A DNA stretch of 64,000 nucleotides, taken from NCBI GenBank assembly GCA_015062655.1, contig SUUG01000013.1:62001-126000 (forward strand), written 5' to 3'. This document shows positions 8,370 through 15,738 of the stretch, in pieces. Origin of the DNA: Coriobacteriaceae bacterium. GTDB lineage: Bacteria > Actinomycetota > Coriobacteriia > Coriobacteriales > Coriobacteriaceae. The notes under the pieces were generated by a model. It saw nothing but the letters and a program-made list of their open reading frames with translations. It had not been told where the DNA came from and did not search any database. Numbering within the stretch: position 1 is the first letter of the stretch; the number at the start of each line of letters is the position of its first letter. The translations under genes were made by a program, and so were the position numbers.

Positions 8370-9200
8370 ATGGCAAATCCGATGCGTGCGGCGACGGTTG
8401 CAGAAATCGGAGGAGGCATCGGACAGACGGCGGGGGAGCGCGCTTCTTCGGCGGTCGGCGTGGAGCTGAACCACAAAGAGGCGCTCTACACCCAGCTGGC
8501 CAGCGTGATCAGGGAGCGCATATACGCGCGGGCATGGACGCCTCGCATGAAGATACCCTCGGAGCACGCGCTCATGGCCCAATTCGGCATGGCGCGCGGC
8601 ACCGTGAGGAAGGCGCTCAAACTTCTGGTTGACGAGGGCATGCTGGTTCAAGTGCGCGGCAGTGGGACGTACGTGGCCGAGCCGGGGATCTCCCATCCTG
8701 CGGGCATCCGGCCCCTTTCGTTCGCCGAGTCCCTTCGGGAGCAGGGGCAGGATTTCCGGACGCGCGTCATCGAGAAGCGGATCTCCCCCGCCTCCCCGGA
8801 GGTGGCATCCGAGCTGCGCATCGAGGAAGGCGGCGAGGCCATGTTCATGCGCCGCGTCCGCACGGTCCACGGCGAGCCCATCATGTGCCAGGAGAGCTGG
8901 CTCAACATCAAGGAGTGCCCCGGCCTCTTCGATGTCGATTACACGCAGGAGTCCCTGTTCGACGCCGTCCAGACATGCGCCGGCAGGAAGGTGAAGACCT
9001 CCCACATGCGTTATATGGCACGTGTCGCGGGCCATGAGCACGGCGAGCTGCTCGATTGCGATGAGTCGGCGGCCCTTCTGCTGCTCGAGCAAACCATCAG
9101 CCTCGAGGACGGGGTCCCCGTCGAATGGTGCAGCACCTGGTTCAAGCCGGGGCAGTCGGTTGTCGGCACGGCGGTCCAGCCTGACGAGTCCCGCGCGTAG
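8370..9200 (+). CDS. GntR-family transcriptional regulator, HutC/UTRA subfamily
   Basis: This 276-residue regulator has an N-terminal winged helix-turn-helix (about 38-104; IPSEHALMAQFGMARGTVRK and VRGSGTYVAE are classic GntR) and a UTRA ligand-binding domain (about 120-265) that usually senses a phosphorylated sugar. It heads the PTS cassette and is the obvious candidate to control it. A 14-bp palindrome lies just downstream, before the first metabolic gene. ATG 8370 is chosen because GGGCAGGA precedes it and the upstream in-frame residues are not family-like. The first 35 residues form an unusual leader. Confidence 0.9.
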   Translation: MANPMRAATVAEIGGGIGQTAGERASSAVGVELNHKEALYTQLASVIRERIYARAWTPRMKIPSEHALMAQFGMARGTVRKALKLLVDEGMLVQVRGSGTYVAEPGISHPAGIRPLSFAESLREQGQDFRTRVIEKRISPASPEVASELRIEEGGEAMFMRRVRTVHGEPIMCQESWLNIKECPGLFDVDYTQESLFDAVQTCAGRKVKTSHMRYMARVAGHEHGELLDCDESAALLLLEQTISLEDGVPVEWCSTWFKPGQSVVGTAVQPDESRA

Positions 9201-9264
9201 ACCTCAACTCCCCAACCGTTCATCGTCGATTTACACCCGTTCGCGGGATGCGCTTCGCCTTCTC

Positions 9265-9304
9265 GATCAAAAGTTGATCACATTGCTATATACAACTAGT
9301 TGTA
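9265..9304. promoter_or_regulatory. Candidate GntR operator region upstream of the sugar cassette
   Basis: Two dyads lie here: GATCAA-AAG-TTGATC (9265-9279) and the perfect 14-bp palindrome TACAACTAGTTGTA (9291-9304). HutC-type GntR proteins bind short palindromes with outer GT/AC and central TA, and the second dyad has this form. An AT-rich TATATA at 9286-9292 could be a promoter element overlapped by the operator. The site lies 72 bp before the next start codon. Confidence 0.6.
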
Positions 9305-9375
9305 CATAGTTACATGGACAATTCTCGCGAACCCCGGGAGGATTCACTCGGAGCGGGATGAGAGAGGACGGCGCT

Positions 9376-10080
9376 ATGGATCGGACAACGTTGCGAACCC
9401 CCTTCTTCGTGGTGAACCCAAAGTCCTATGTGTACGGGGCGGACGCGTTGAGCCTCGCGCGGAAGCTCGATGAGCTGGCTTGCCGATACGATGTCGACGT
9501 CCTGTTCACCGCGCAGCTGATCGACCTGCCGGTCATCATCGGGGCATGCCCCCATCTCATCCCCTGCGCGCAGCACATGGACAGCCTCGCGCCGGGACGC
9601 GGGATGGGGCATGTGCTGCCCGAGGCGCTCGCGGAGGCCGGTGTCAAGGCGACGTTTCTGAACCATGCGGAGAAGCCCCAGTCTGCGCACGAGCTCGCCC
9701 GCGCCATCGCCCGCGCCCGCGAGGTCGGCTTGCTCAGCGTGGTGTGCGCCGACTCCGTTGATGAGGGTCGCTGGATCGCGCATCTCGAGCCGGATGTCAT
9801 GGTGTGCGAGCTCACCGACCTCATCGGAACGGGGAGGGCGGCCGACGAGGCGTATATGCGGGATTCGACCGATGCGGTGCGGGGGATCTCCCCGGGGACG
9901 AAGGTGCTGCAGGCGGCGGGCATCTCCTGCGGTGCCGATGTGTACCGGGCCATCGCCTGCGGGGCGGACGGCACGGGCGGCACCTCCGGGATCGTCTCGG
10001 CGGATGACCCGTTCGCCACGTTGGAGGAGATGTTTGAGGCGCTCGACCGCGCGCGAGCCGATTTTTGCAGGGAGGCCTGA
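9376..10080 (+). CDS. Triose-phosphate isomerase family protein (EryH-like)
   Basis: This is a 234-residue TIM-barrel isomerase. The catalytic pieces of the family are visible in diverged form: Asn/Lys in VVNPKSYVYG, His in FLNHAEKP, and Glu in VCELTDLIGTG, followed by a GTSGIV phosphate loop. This version resembles the isomerases of polyol/sugar PTS clusters (such as L-erythrulose-1-phosphate isomerase EryH) more than glycolytic TpiA. It probably interconverts a triose or tetrose phosphate made by the aldolases in this cassette. I prefer ATG 9376 (GAGAGG upstream); ATG 9358 is an alternative. Confidence 0.8.
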   Translation: MDRTTLRTPFFVVNPKSYVYGADALSLARKLDELACRYDVDVLFTAQLIDLPVIIGACPHLIPCAQHMDSLAPGRGMGHVLPEALAEAGVKATFLNHAEKPQSAHELARAIARAREVGLLSVVCADSVDEGRWIAHLEPDVMVCELTDLIGTGRAADEAYMRDSTDAVRGISPGTKVLQAAGISCGADVYRAIACGADGTGGTSGIVSADDPFATLEEMFEALDRARADFCREA

Positions 10081-10082
10081 CG

Positions 10083-10604
10083 ATGCCGGTGTTCAAAGGG
10101 GTCATCTCGAAGGAGACGGCGGCGGGCAAGCCCACCTACGTGGATATCACCGAGGATGTGGCCGAGATCGTCAGCCGCTCGGCCATCGAGGAGGGGGTCG
10201 TCACGGTCATATCGTGCCATACGACCTGCGCCGTGTTCTCCGAGGAGTTCGACCATGACCTCACGCCGGATGGCGACACGTTCCTGCAGGCGGACCTGAG
10301 CGACGGACTGGGCCGGGTGTTTCCCGAGCAGCGCGATTGGTCCACCTACCGCTACCCGGGGTCGCGGCACTTCGAGGCCGTCGAGTCATGGCCGGACCCC
10401 GAGTCGTGGCTTCCCGGTTTGGATCGGAAGATGCTTTGGAATGGGGACGCCCATCTGCGTTCGACGCTGATCGGCGGGAGCCAGACGTTCGAGGTGTCGG
10501 AGGGGAGGCTCGAGATGAACGGCCTGGCGAGCATCTACCTCGTTGACTTCGACCGGACGCGCCCGCGGACGCGCCGGGTCAAGGTCTGCGTGCTCGGAGA
10601 GTAG
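10083..10604 (+). CDS. YjbQ family (UPF0047) protein
   Basis: This 173-residue protein has the UPF0047/YjbQ signature: an SCHTTCAVF strand and a WNGDAHLRSTLIGGSQ segment toward the C-terminus, with conserved histidines likely to bind metal. E. coli YjbQ shows weak thiamine-phosphate synthase activity, but the true role is unknown. It starts 2 bp after the isomerase stop with GGAGG upstream, so it is part of the PTS operon. Homologues are often found in sugar clusters, suggesting a role on a phosphorylated intermediate. Confidence 0.82.
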   Translation: MPVFKGVISKETAAGKPTYVDITEDVAEIVSRSAIEEGVVTVISCHTTCAVFSEEFDHDLTPDGDTFLQADLSDGLGRVFPEQRDWSTYRYPGSRHFEAVESWPDPESWLPGLDRKMLWNGDAHLRSTLIGGSQTFEVSEGRLEMNGLASIYLVDFDRTRPRTRRVKVCVLGE

Positions 10605-10668
10605 GGCTTGGGGACGTTCGATAGGAGAAGGCCTGCGATGCAGGTCATCGTTGAAAGGATGAACCGAA

Positions 10669-10953
10669 ATGAAGAAGATTCTGCTGGCATGCGGCTCGGG
10701 TATCGCAACCTCGACGGCGGTTCATATGAAAGTCGAGCAGATGCTCAACGATCGCGGGTTCGCCGGGCAGTTCGAGATCACGCAATGCAAGGTGTCCGAG
10801 GCGCCCGCGAAGTCACCGAACTTCGATTTCCTCATCGCGACGACCATGGCGCCGGCGGGGCTCGAGTGCCCGTATGTGAACGGCATCCCGTATCTCACCG
10901 GCGTCGGGGTATCCGATGCTGATGAGGAGATCATTCGCCTGATGCAGGCATAA
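10669..10953 (+). CDS. PTS system galactitol-family IIB component
   Basis: This 94-residue phosphocarrier has the GatB active-site loop at its N-terminus, ILLACGSGIATSTAV, in which the cysteine (residue 8) is phosphorylated by IIA and passes the phosphate to the sugar held by IIC. Its length is normal. An upstream GAAAGGATG gives the ribosome-binding site. It works with IIC at 11067 and IIA at 14658. Confidence 0.93.
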   Translation: MKKILLACGSGIATSTAVHMKVEQMLNDRGFAGQFEITQCKVSEAPAKSPNFDFLIATTMAPAGLECPYVNGIPYLTGVGVSDADEEIIRLMQA

Positions 10954-10992
10954 GGGCCACGCGACAGCAAACAACCCCTGGCAGGGATATGC

Positions 10993-11033
10993 ATAAGACG
11001 GCAGCGGTCGCCCTGCCGACGGGATCGTCTTAT
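10993..11033 (+). promoter_or_regulatory. Intercistronic hairpin between IIB and IIC
   Basis: ATAAGACG (about 10994-11001) pairs with CGTCTTAT (about 11026-11033), with an inner GCAGCGG/CCCTGC pairing. It sits in the only sizeable gap of the PTS operon and may set the IIB:IIC ratio by attenuating or stabilising the transcript. Confidence 0.45.
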
Positions 11034-11066
11034 GAAAAACCATGATGCAAGAAGGAGGAGTGCACG

Positions 11067-12470
11067 ATGGATGCGGTGTTGGGATTCTTCTCGTTCATCA
11101 ATTCGCTGGGCGTCTCGGTTGTGATGCCGATCGTCATCACGATTCTCGGGTGCGCCCTGGGAGCGGGCTTTGGCAAGAGCCTGCGCGCCGGCCTGACCGT
11201 GGGCATCGGCTTCATCGGGTTGAACCTCGTTATCAATAGCCTGCTCGGGACGACTCTTGCCCCGGCGGTTCAGGAGATGATCGAGCGTTTCGGCTTCAAT
11301 CTCTCCGTCATCGATGTCGGATGGCCCGCCGCGGCGGCGATCGCGATGGGCTCGGTGGTCGGGACGATCATCATCCCCCTGGGGCTCATCGTGAACATCG
11401 TGATGCTCCTCACCAACACCACGCAGACGGTCGATGTGGATATCTGGGATTACTGGCACTTCGCGTTCACGGGAGCCCTGGTTGCCATCGTGACCGACAA
11501 CCTGGTGCTCGGAGTGATCGCGGCGGTGCTGAACATGGTCATCATCATGGTGCTGGGCGATTACACCGCGCCGCAGGTTGAAAAGTCGCTCGGCATGCCC
11601 GGCGTCTCGCTTCCGCACGGCTTCACGACCGCCTATGCGCCCATCGCCATGTTCTTCAACGCCATCTTCGATCGAATCCCCGTGATCCGGGACATCGATG
11701 TCAACATCGATGAGCTTCAGCGGAGGTTCGGCATCTTCGGGGAGCCGATGATCATCGGAACCGTCATCGGCATCACGATCGGCGCCCTCGCGTACGGAGA
11801 CGCCTCCGACATCCAGGGGTCCCTCATCAAGGTGCTCGGCACAGGGGTGTCCCTTGGGGCCGTTCTCGTCCTGATCCCGAAGATGGCCGCTCTGCTCATG
11901 GAGGGCCTGATTCCCATCAGCGATTCGGCCTCCCGTTTCGTGCAGGAGCGCTTCAAGAATCGCGGCAGGGTGTACATCGGCTTGGATTCCGCCGTGGGCG
12001 TCGGCCATCCCACGACTCTGACGATTGCCTACATCCTGGTGCCGCTGATGATCGTCCTCGCGGTCGTGCTACCGGGCAACCGGGTGCTTCCCTTCGCGGA
12101 TCTTGCGGTCGTCCCGTGGATGTTCGTCCTCATCACCCCGATCGTGAACAACAACGCCTTCCGCGGAATCATCATCGGCGTCATCGTGCTCACCGTGGGC
12201 CTCTACATCTCAACCGATCTCGCCCCGCTGATCACAACCGCTGCGAACAACGTCGGCTTCGATATCGCTGGAGCGACGGGTGCCGCGGGGACGATGATCT
12301 CGTCGATCTGCGATGGCGCCAACCCGTTGACATGGGTGATCGCGCGCGTGAACGGCTGGTTCGGATATGCGGGGGCCGCGGTGCTCGCTATCGCGACGGG
12401 GGGTCTGGCCATATGGAACCGCGCCCGTATTCTGAAGGAGGCCAAGGCCATGCACGAGGTTCAGTCTTGA
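11067..12470 (+). CDS. PTS system galactitol-family IIC permease
   Basis: This 467-residue membrane protein has about ten hydrophobic segments and matches the GatC/SgcC family: the GAGFGKSLRAGLTVGIGFIG region near the N-terminus, LLTNTTQTVDVDIWDYWHF, and GLDSAVGVGHPTTLTI. It forms the channel and the sugar-binding site. AAGAAGGAGGAG is a strong ribosome-binding site. Substrates of this family include galactitol, other polyols and pentoses; the real substrate is open. Confidence 0.93.
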   Translation: MDAVLGFFSFINSLGVSVVMPIVITILGCALGAGFGKSLRAGLTVGIGFIGLNLVINSLLGTTLAPAVQEMIERFGFNLSVIDVGWPAAAAIAMGSVVGTIIIPLGLIVNIVMLLTNTTQTVDVDIWDYWHFAFTGALVAIVTDNLVLGVIAAVLNMVIIMVLGDYTAPQVEKSLGMPGVSLPHGFTTAYAPIAMFFNAIFDRIPVIRDIDVNIDELQRRFGIFGEPMIIGTVIGITIGALAYGDASDIQGSLIKVLGTGVSLGAVLVLIPKMAALLMEGLIPISDSASRFVQERFKNRGRVYIGLDSAVGVGHPTTLTIAYILVPLMIVLAVVLPGNRVLPFADLAVVPWMFVLITPIVNNNAFRGIIIGVIVLTVGLYISTDLAPLITTAANNVGFDIAGATGAAGTMISSICDGANPLTWVIARVNGWFGYAGAAVLAIATGGLAIWNRARILKEAKAMHEVQS

Positions 12471-12496
12471 GTTGACCGGTTGGGAGGGGGCACGCG

Positions 12497-12970
12497 ATGA
12501 CACGCTATACGTATATAAAACGCTACTTCGCTATCGAGGTTGTTCTGACCGGCGCGATATCGACAGGGGCGCTTGTCGTGTGCCCACTGGCCGCTTTCAG
12601 CGGGTTTCTCCCCGGTGTCATGACCGTGCTGGCGGTGGCGGCGTTCTACCAGGTCTGGAATACGTTCATCGCGATCGCCAACCCCGAGACCGTGGTCATC
12701 GACGGCGGCGCGATCGCGTTCTCGGCCTGGGGCCGCACCGATCGCTACGAGGCGGGCAAGATCACGGAGTTCCGCGTTCGGGAGTTTCCAACGGCCGGAA
12801 AGATGTACGTTCGCGTGAACGGCGGCGGGTTGCTGCGGGGGAGGTATTGGCTGCAGACGCGCGTCATGACCGACGGGGACGAGCTCTTCCGACGTATCTG
12901 CGATATGGAGTACGCGATGCATCCGGACACGCTCAAGGCATATGCGCGCAGGTCGAACTCAGGCTCCTGA
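12497..12970 (+). CDS. Small membrane protein of unknown function in the PTS operon
   Basis: This 157-residue protein is not recognised. It has two hydrophobic segments (about 14-35 and 38-58) followed by a soluble domain of alternating beta strands (VVIDGGAIAFSAWGRTDRYEAGKITEFRV), which looks like the bacterial PH-like domain that follows two transmembrane helices in YcxB-type proteins. The start follows GGGAGGGGG. Position between IIC and the aldolases, in the same orientation, suggests a helper role in the transport or sensing step. Confidence 0.6.
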   Translation: MTRYTYIKRYFAIEVVLTGAISTGALVVCPLAAFSGFLPGVMTVLAVAAFYQVWNTFIAIANPETVVIDGGAIAFSAWGRTDRYEAGKITEFRVREFPTAGKMYVRVNGGGLLRGRYWLQTRVMTDGDELFRRICDMEYAMHPDTLKAYARRSNSGS

Positions 12971-13045
12971 AATCGAGACCGATTGGGGGAGGGTGCATGC
13001 AGCGTCGAGTCGGATGCGATGGTACGGAATGCTGTGAGGTGGAAT

Positions 13046-13696
13046 ATGTTTGAAGCAGAGAGGCGCGCTGTGATCGATGCGGCGCTCATGCTCGACCGAT
13101 ACGGGCTCATCGCGCTATCAGGGGGAAACGTCAGCTGGAGGGTCTCGCCCCATGAGATTCTGGTGACCCCTTCCGGGATGGTGTACGACGGCATGGCGCC
13201 CGAGGATGTCCTCGTCCTCTCGCCGGACGGCGATGTTCTCGAAGGGTTCCGCCGGGCGTCTGTCGACACCGAAGCCTTGCTGCACATCTTCCGCGCGAGA
13301 CCGGATGTGAACGCGATCATCCATACCCACCAGCCCTATGCAACGGGCCTGGGGTTGGTTATGGACGAGATACCGTGCAACCTGTCGACCATGGCCAATG
13401 CGACCGGCGGCGCGGTCGCCGTGGCCGCGTACGGCGATCCGGGGAGCCTATCCATGGGGGTCGAGGCCGTGCGGGCGATTGGCGACCGTCTGGCGGTGGT
13501 GCTCAAGCACCACGGGGTGATCGCCGTTGGCAGGGATCTCAAGCAGGCCCTGTACGCCTGCATCTACCTTGAGGAGGCGGCGAAGACGGTGGCCGTCGCC
13601 ATGTCGACGGGACGTCCCATGGCGACGATGACGCTTGGGCAGATCGATGAGGCGGTGGCGGTCTTTCACCGGTACGGACAGGCTCCTGCGGTGTAG
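13046..13696 (+). CDS. Class II aldolase/adducin family protein (FucA/AraD-like)
   Basis: This is a 216-residue zinc enzyme of the L-fuculose-phosphate aldolase / ribulose-5-phosphate epimerase family. It has the SGGNVSWRV entry motif, the TPSG phosphate loop, a glutamate in DTEALLH, and the two zinc-binding pairs HTH (about residue 92-94) and KHHG (about 154-157). It most likely splits a ketose-1-phosphate into DHAP and an aldehyde. ATG 13046 follows GAGGTGG; a longer frame from 12983 lacks family residues. Confidence 0.87.
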   Translation: MFEAERRAVIDAALMLDRYGLIALSGGNVSWRVSPHEILVTPSGMVYDGMAPEDVLVLSPDGDVLEGFRRASVDTEALLHIFRARPDVNAIIHTHQPYATGLGLVMDEIPCNLSTMANATGGAVAVAAYGDPGSLSMGVEAVRAIGDRLAVVLKHHGVIAVGRDLKQALYACIYLEEAAKTVAVAMSTGRPMATMTLGQIDEAVAVFHRYGQAPAV

Positions 13697-13740
13697 AGGC
13701 GGCCTGATATGGGAGGCGAAACGCGCTGAAAGGAGCGCTC

Positions 13741-14655
13741 ATGCTTGTTAATCTTCGAGATATAACCGCCATGGCCGAGCAAAGGGGGATGGCGGTCGCC
13801 GCTTTCAACGTGCCGAGCCTCGAGGCGGCCCGTGCCGCTCTCGACGCGGCCGAGCGCACCGGGCTGCCCGTCATCATCCAACACGCCGAGTGCCATGAGG
13901 GCATCGTGCCGCTCGACGTCATGGGCCCCGTGATGGTGGCGCTCGCCGAGCGCTCCCGCGCCCCCGTGTGCGTGCATCTGGATCACTGCGAGCATCTGGA
14001 TTACATGCGCCGTGCTCTCGAGATGGGTTTCACAGGCGCCATGTTCGATGGTTCGGCGCTTTCCTATGAGAGGAACGTTGAGCTCTCCGCCCGCGCGGCC
14101 GCCATGTGCGCGCCCTTCGGCTGCGGGCTCGAGTGCGAGCTGGGGAGCATGGGGTCTCGAGAGGGGGACGTCGTTGATGGCGAGGATGCGGAGGGCCGCG
14201 CTGAGGCCGTCTACACCGATCCGCACGACGCCGGGGATTTCGTTCGCCGAACCGGGCTCGATGCCCTGGCGTGCTCCTTCGGAACCGTGCACGGGCTTTA
14301 CAAGGGTGAACCCCGCCTATCCTTCGGGGTGCTGGAGCAGGTGCGTGAGAACGCCCCTGTGCCCCTCGTCATGCATGGGGGCTCAGGGGTGTCCGATGAG
14401 GACTACCGCCGTGCGATCAGGGCCGGTATCCGAAAGATCAACTATTACACCTATGGGGCGAAGTTCGCCGGTGAGGCGGCTACCGAGGCGGTGCGCGTTC
14501 GGGAGGGGGAGCGGCGCCCTGTGTACTGGCACGATCTCACCATGGCGGCATACGAGCGCCTGCTCGAGGATGCCATGGGCGTCATGAGGGTCTTCGCAGG
14601 TGAGGGTGCCCCCGCGGACGGGGAGTCCCAGGGTGCCGTATGCGAGGAGGATTGA
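13741..14655 (+). CDS. Class II fructose/tagatose-bisphosphate aldolase family (KbaY/GatY-like)
   Basis: This 304-residue zinc aldolase cleaves a ketose bisphosphate to DHAP and an aldehyde phosphate. The family motifs appear in order: VAAFNVPSLEAARA, HLDHCEHL (catalytic Asp and zinc His), GFTGAMFDGS, LECELGSMG, the YTDPHDAGDFVRRTG segment, SFGTVHGLYKG, and PLVMHGGSGV. It is a different fold from the preceding aldolase, so the cassette has two cleavage enzymes. GAAAGGAGCGCTC is the ribosome-binding site. The last 20 residues are poorly conserved. Confidence 0.9.
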   Translation: MLVNLRDITAMAEQRGMAVAAFNVPSLEAARAALDAAERTGLPVIIQHAECHEGIVPLDVMGPVMVALAERSRAPVCVHLDHCEHLDYMRRALEMGFTGAMFDGSALSYERNVELSARAAAMCAPFGCGLECELGSMGSREGDVVDGEDAEGRAEAVYTDPHDAGDFVRRTGLDALACSFGTVHGLYKGEPRLSFGVLEQVRENAPVPLVMHGGSGVSDEDYRRAIRAGIRKINYYTYGAKFAGEAATEAVRVREGERRPVYWHDLTMAAYERLLEDAMGVMRVFAGEGAPADGESQGAVCEED

Positions 14656-14657
14656 CG

Positions 14658-15134
14658 ATGGGAACCGTCGACATCGACCTTTTCAAACCGGAGCTCGTGT
14701 TCTTCGACATCGATGCCGGGAACCGGGAGGATCTGTTCTCGCACCTCGGACACCGCCTGAAGGAAGCGGGATATATAGAGGAGACCTGGTTCGATGCGAT
14801 CGCCGCGCGGGAGCGGGAGTACCCCACCGGCCTCGCCTGCCAGGCCATCAACGTGGCGATTCCGCATACGGATCAGGAGCATCTCGCGCGTCCTTACATC
14901 GCGATCGTCAGGCCGAAAAGTCCGGTGGTCTTCGAGTCCATGGCCCATATGGGGGATGATGTGCCCGCCGAGCTGATCGTGAACCTTGGCCTCATGGCCC
15001 ATGAGGACGGGCAGGTCGCCGTCCTTCAAGCGCTCATGGGCATCTTCATGGATGCGGAGGCATCGGCGGAGATCCTCGCCCAGCGCACCCCGCAGGGCAT
15101 GGTGGAGGTCATGCGCCGCCGTTGCCGAGGGTAG
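14658..15134 (+). CDS. PTS system IIA component (fructose/mannitol-galactitol type)
   Basis: This is a 158-residue EIIA domain. His69 or nearby in NVAIPHTDQEHL is the phospho-accepting histidine, and the surrounding EYPTGLACQAINVAIPHTD is typical of GatA. It starts 2 bp after the aldolase stop with GAGGAGG upstream. Its stop codon falls within the direct-repeat sequence that ends the cassette, so the final residues (RRRCRG) come from the repeat, hinting that the native C-terminus may have been replaced at a recombination junction. Confidence 0.9.
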   Translation: MGTVDIDLFKPELVFFDIDAGNREDLFSHLGHRLKEAGYIEETWFDAIAAREREYPTGLACQAINVAIPHTDQEHLARPYIAIVRPKSPVVFESMAHMGDDVPAELIVNLGLMAHEDGQVAVLQALMGIFMDAEASAEILAQRTPQGMVEVMRRRCRG

Positions 15135-15147
15135 CCCGGCGCGGCGG

Positions 15148-15273
15148 GTGCGGCGCGGGGTGCGAGTGCCCGCGCCGCCCCGCGCGGGGGCGAGCCGGTG
15201 CCGCGTTCCAAAACGGCCCGAATGAACGGCTGAAACCGGGCCCGTCTCGGTATCCCGGCAAAACCCCAGGTCG
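15148..15273 (+). repeat. 126-bp direct repeat, copy B
   Basis: Identical to 7892-8017. The 20-bp piece just upstream (15116-15135) also recurs at 7699-7718, overlapping the end of the IIA gene here. This copy closes the PTS cassette. Confidence 0.9.
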
Positions 15274-15387
15274 CCGCGCATGCCGCATGCGGCGATGTCG
15301 GCCGGGCACGCGGTTGTCACGTCGTCAGCACGTGCGGTCGCCCGGGCCGCGTGGGACGCCGGCTGGAACCTGGTTTTGTGCTCTGTT

Positions 15388-15522
15388 TTGGCGGAAGTGC
15401 ATCGGGGTCTTCGGGTGCTGCGGGGAAGCTGGAAGAAAGCTCAGGTCACGCGCTGCAGCGTTTTTCGGGAAGTGCATCGATCGAGCACTTCCGCGATTTC
15501 TCGACACCGAATCGATGCACTT
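15388..15522. repeat. Dyad-rich intergenic segment with AAGTGCATCG motif
   Basis: The word AAGTGCATCG occurs at 15395 and 15470, and its complement closes at 15511-15522 (ATCGATGCACTT). A further GAGCACTTCCGC at 15483 pairs with GCGGAAGTGC at 15391. The result is overlapping inverted repeats. No protein-coding gene is supported between 15135 and 15738. Confidence 0.65.
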
Positions 15523-15576
15523 GCGTCAAACCTCGACAGGATTCAACCATCCGCCCGCCGCCCCGCCGCCACACAG

Positions 15577-15640
15577 ATGCCGAGCGTTCGTAATCCGGCG
15601 TTTTTCGCGCCTGAAACGCCGGATTACGAACGCTCGGCAT
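15577..15640. repeat. ATGCCGAGCGTTCG palindrome, copy 1
   Basis: Perfect 27-bp arms (15577-15603 and 15614-15640) with a 10-nt loop. Ends read ATGCCGAGCGTTCG. The same element occurs at 19411, 36511, 53283 and 53355, always between genes. Confidence 0.9.
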
Positions 15641-15671
15641 CGGCGTGTTGCGAACGCCTGGCATCTAACGA

Positions 15672-15707
15672 AAACCGGCTCCGGGCATATCCGCCCAGAG
15701 CCGGTTT
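15672..15707 (-). terminator. Terminator of the nfnS-nfnL unit
   Basis: AAACCGGCTC (15672-15681) pairs with GAGCCGGTTT (15698-15707). On the minus strand it is followed by a short T-rich stretch and sits 32 bp after the nfnL stop. Confidence 0.75.
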
Positions 15708-15738
15708 GTCACACGTGAAACGCGCGCCACGCGCTCTG

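Noticed and set aside
15577..15640. CRISPR-like repeats from the recurring ATGCCGAGCG words
   Set aside because: The units are palindromes scattered singly or in a pair between genes, with no regular spacers and no cas genes.
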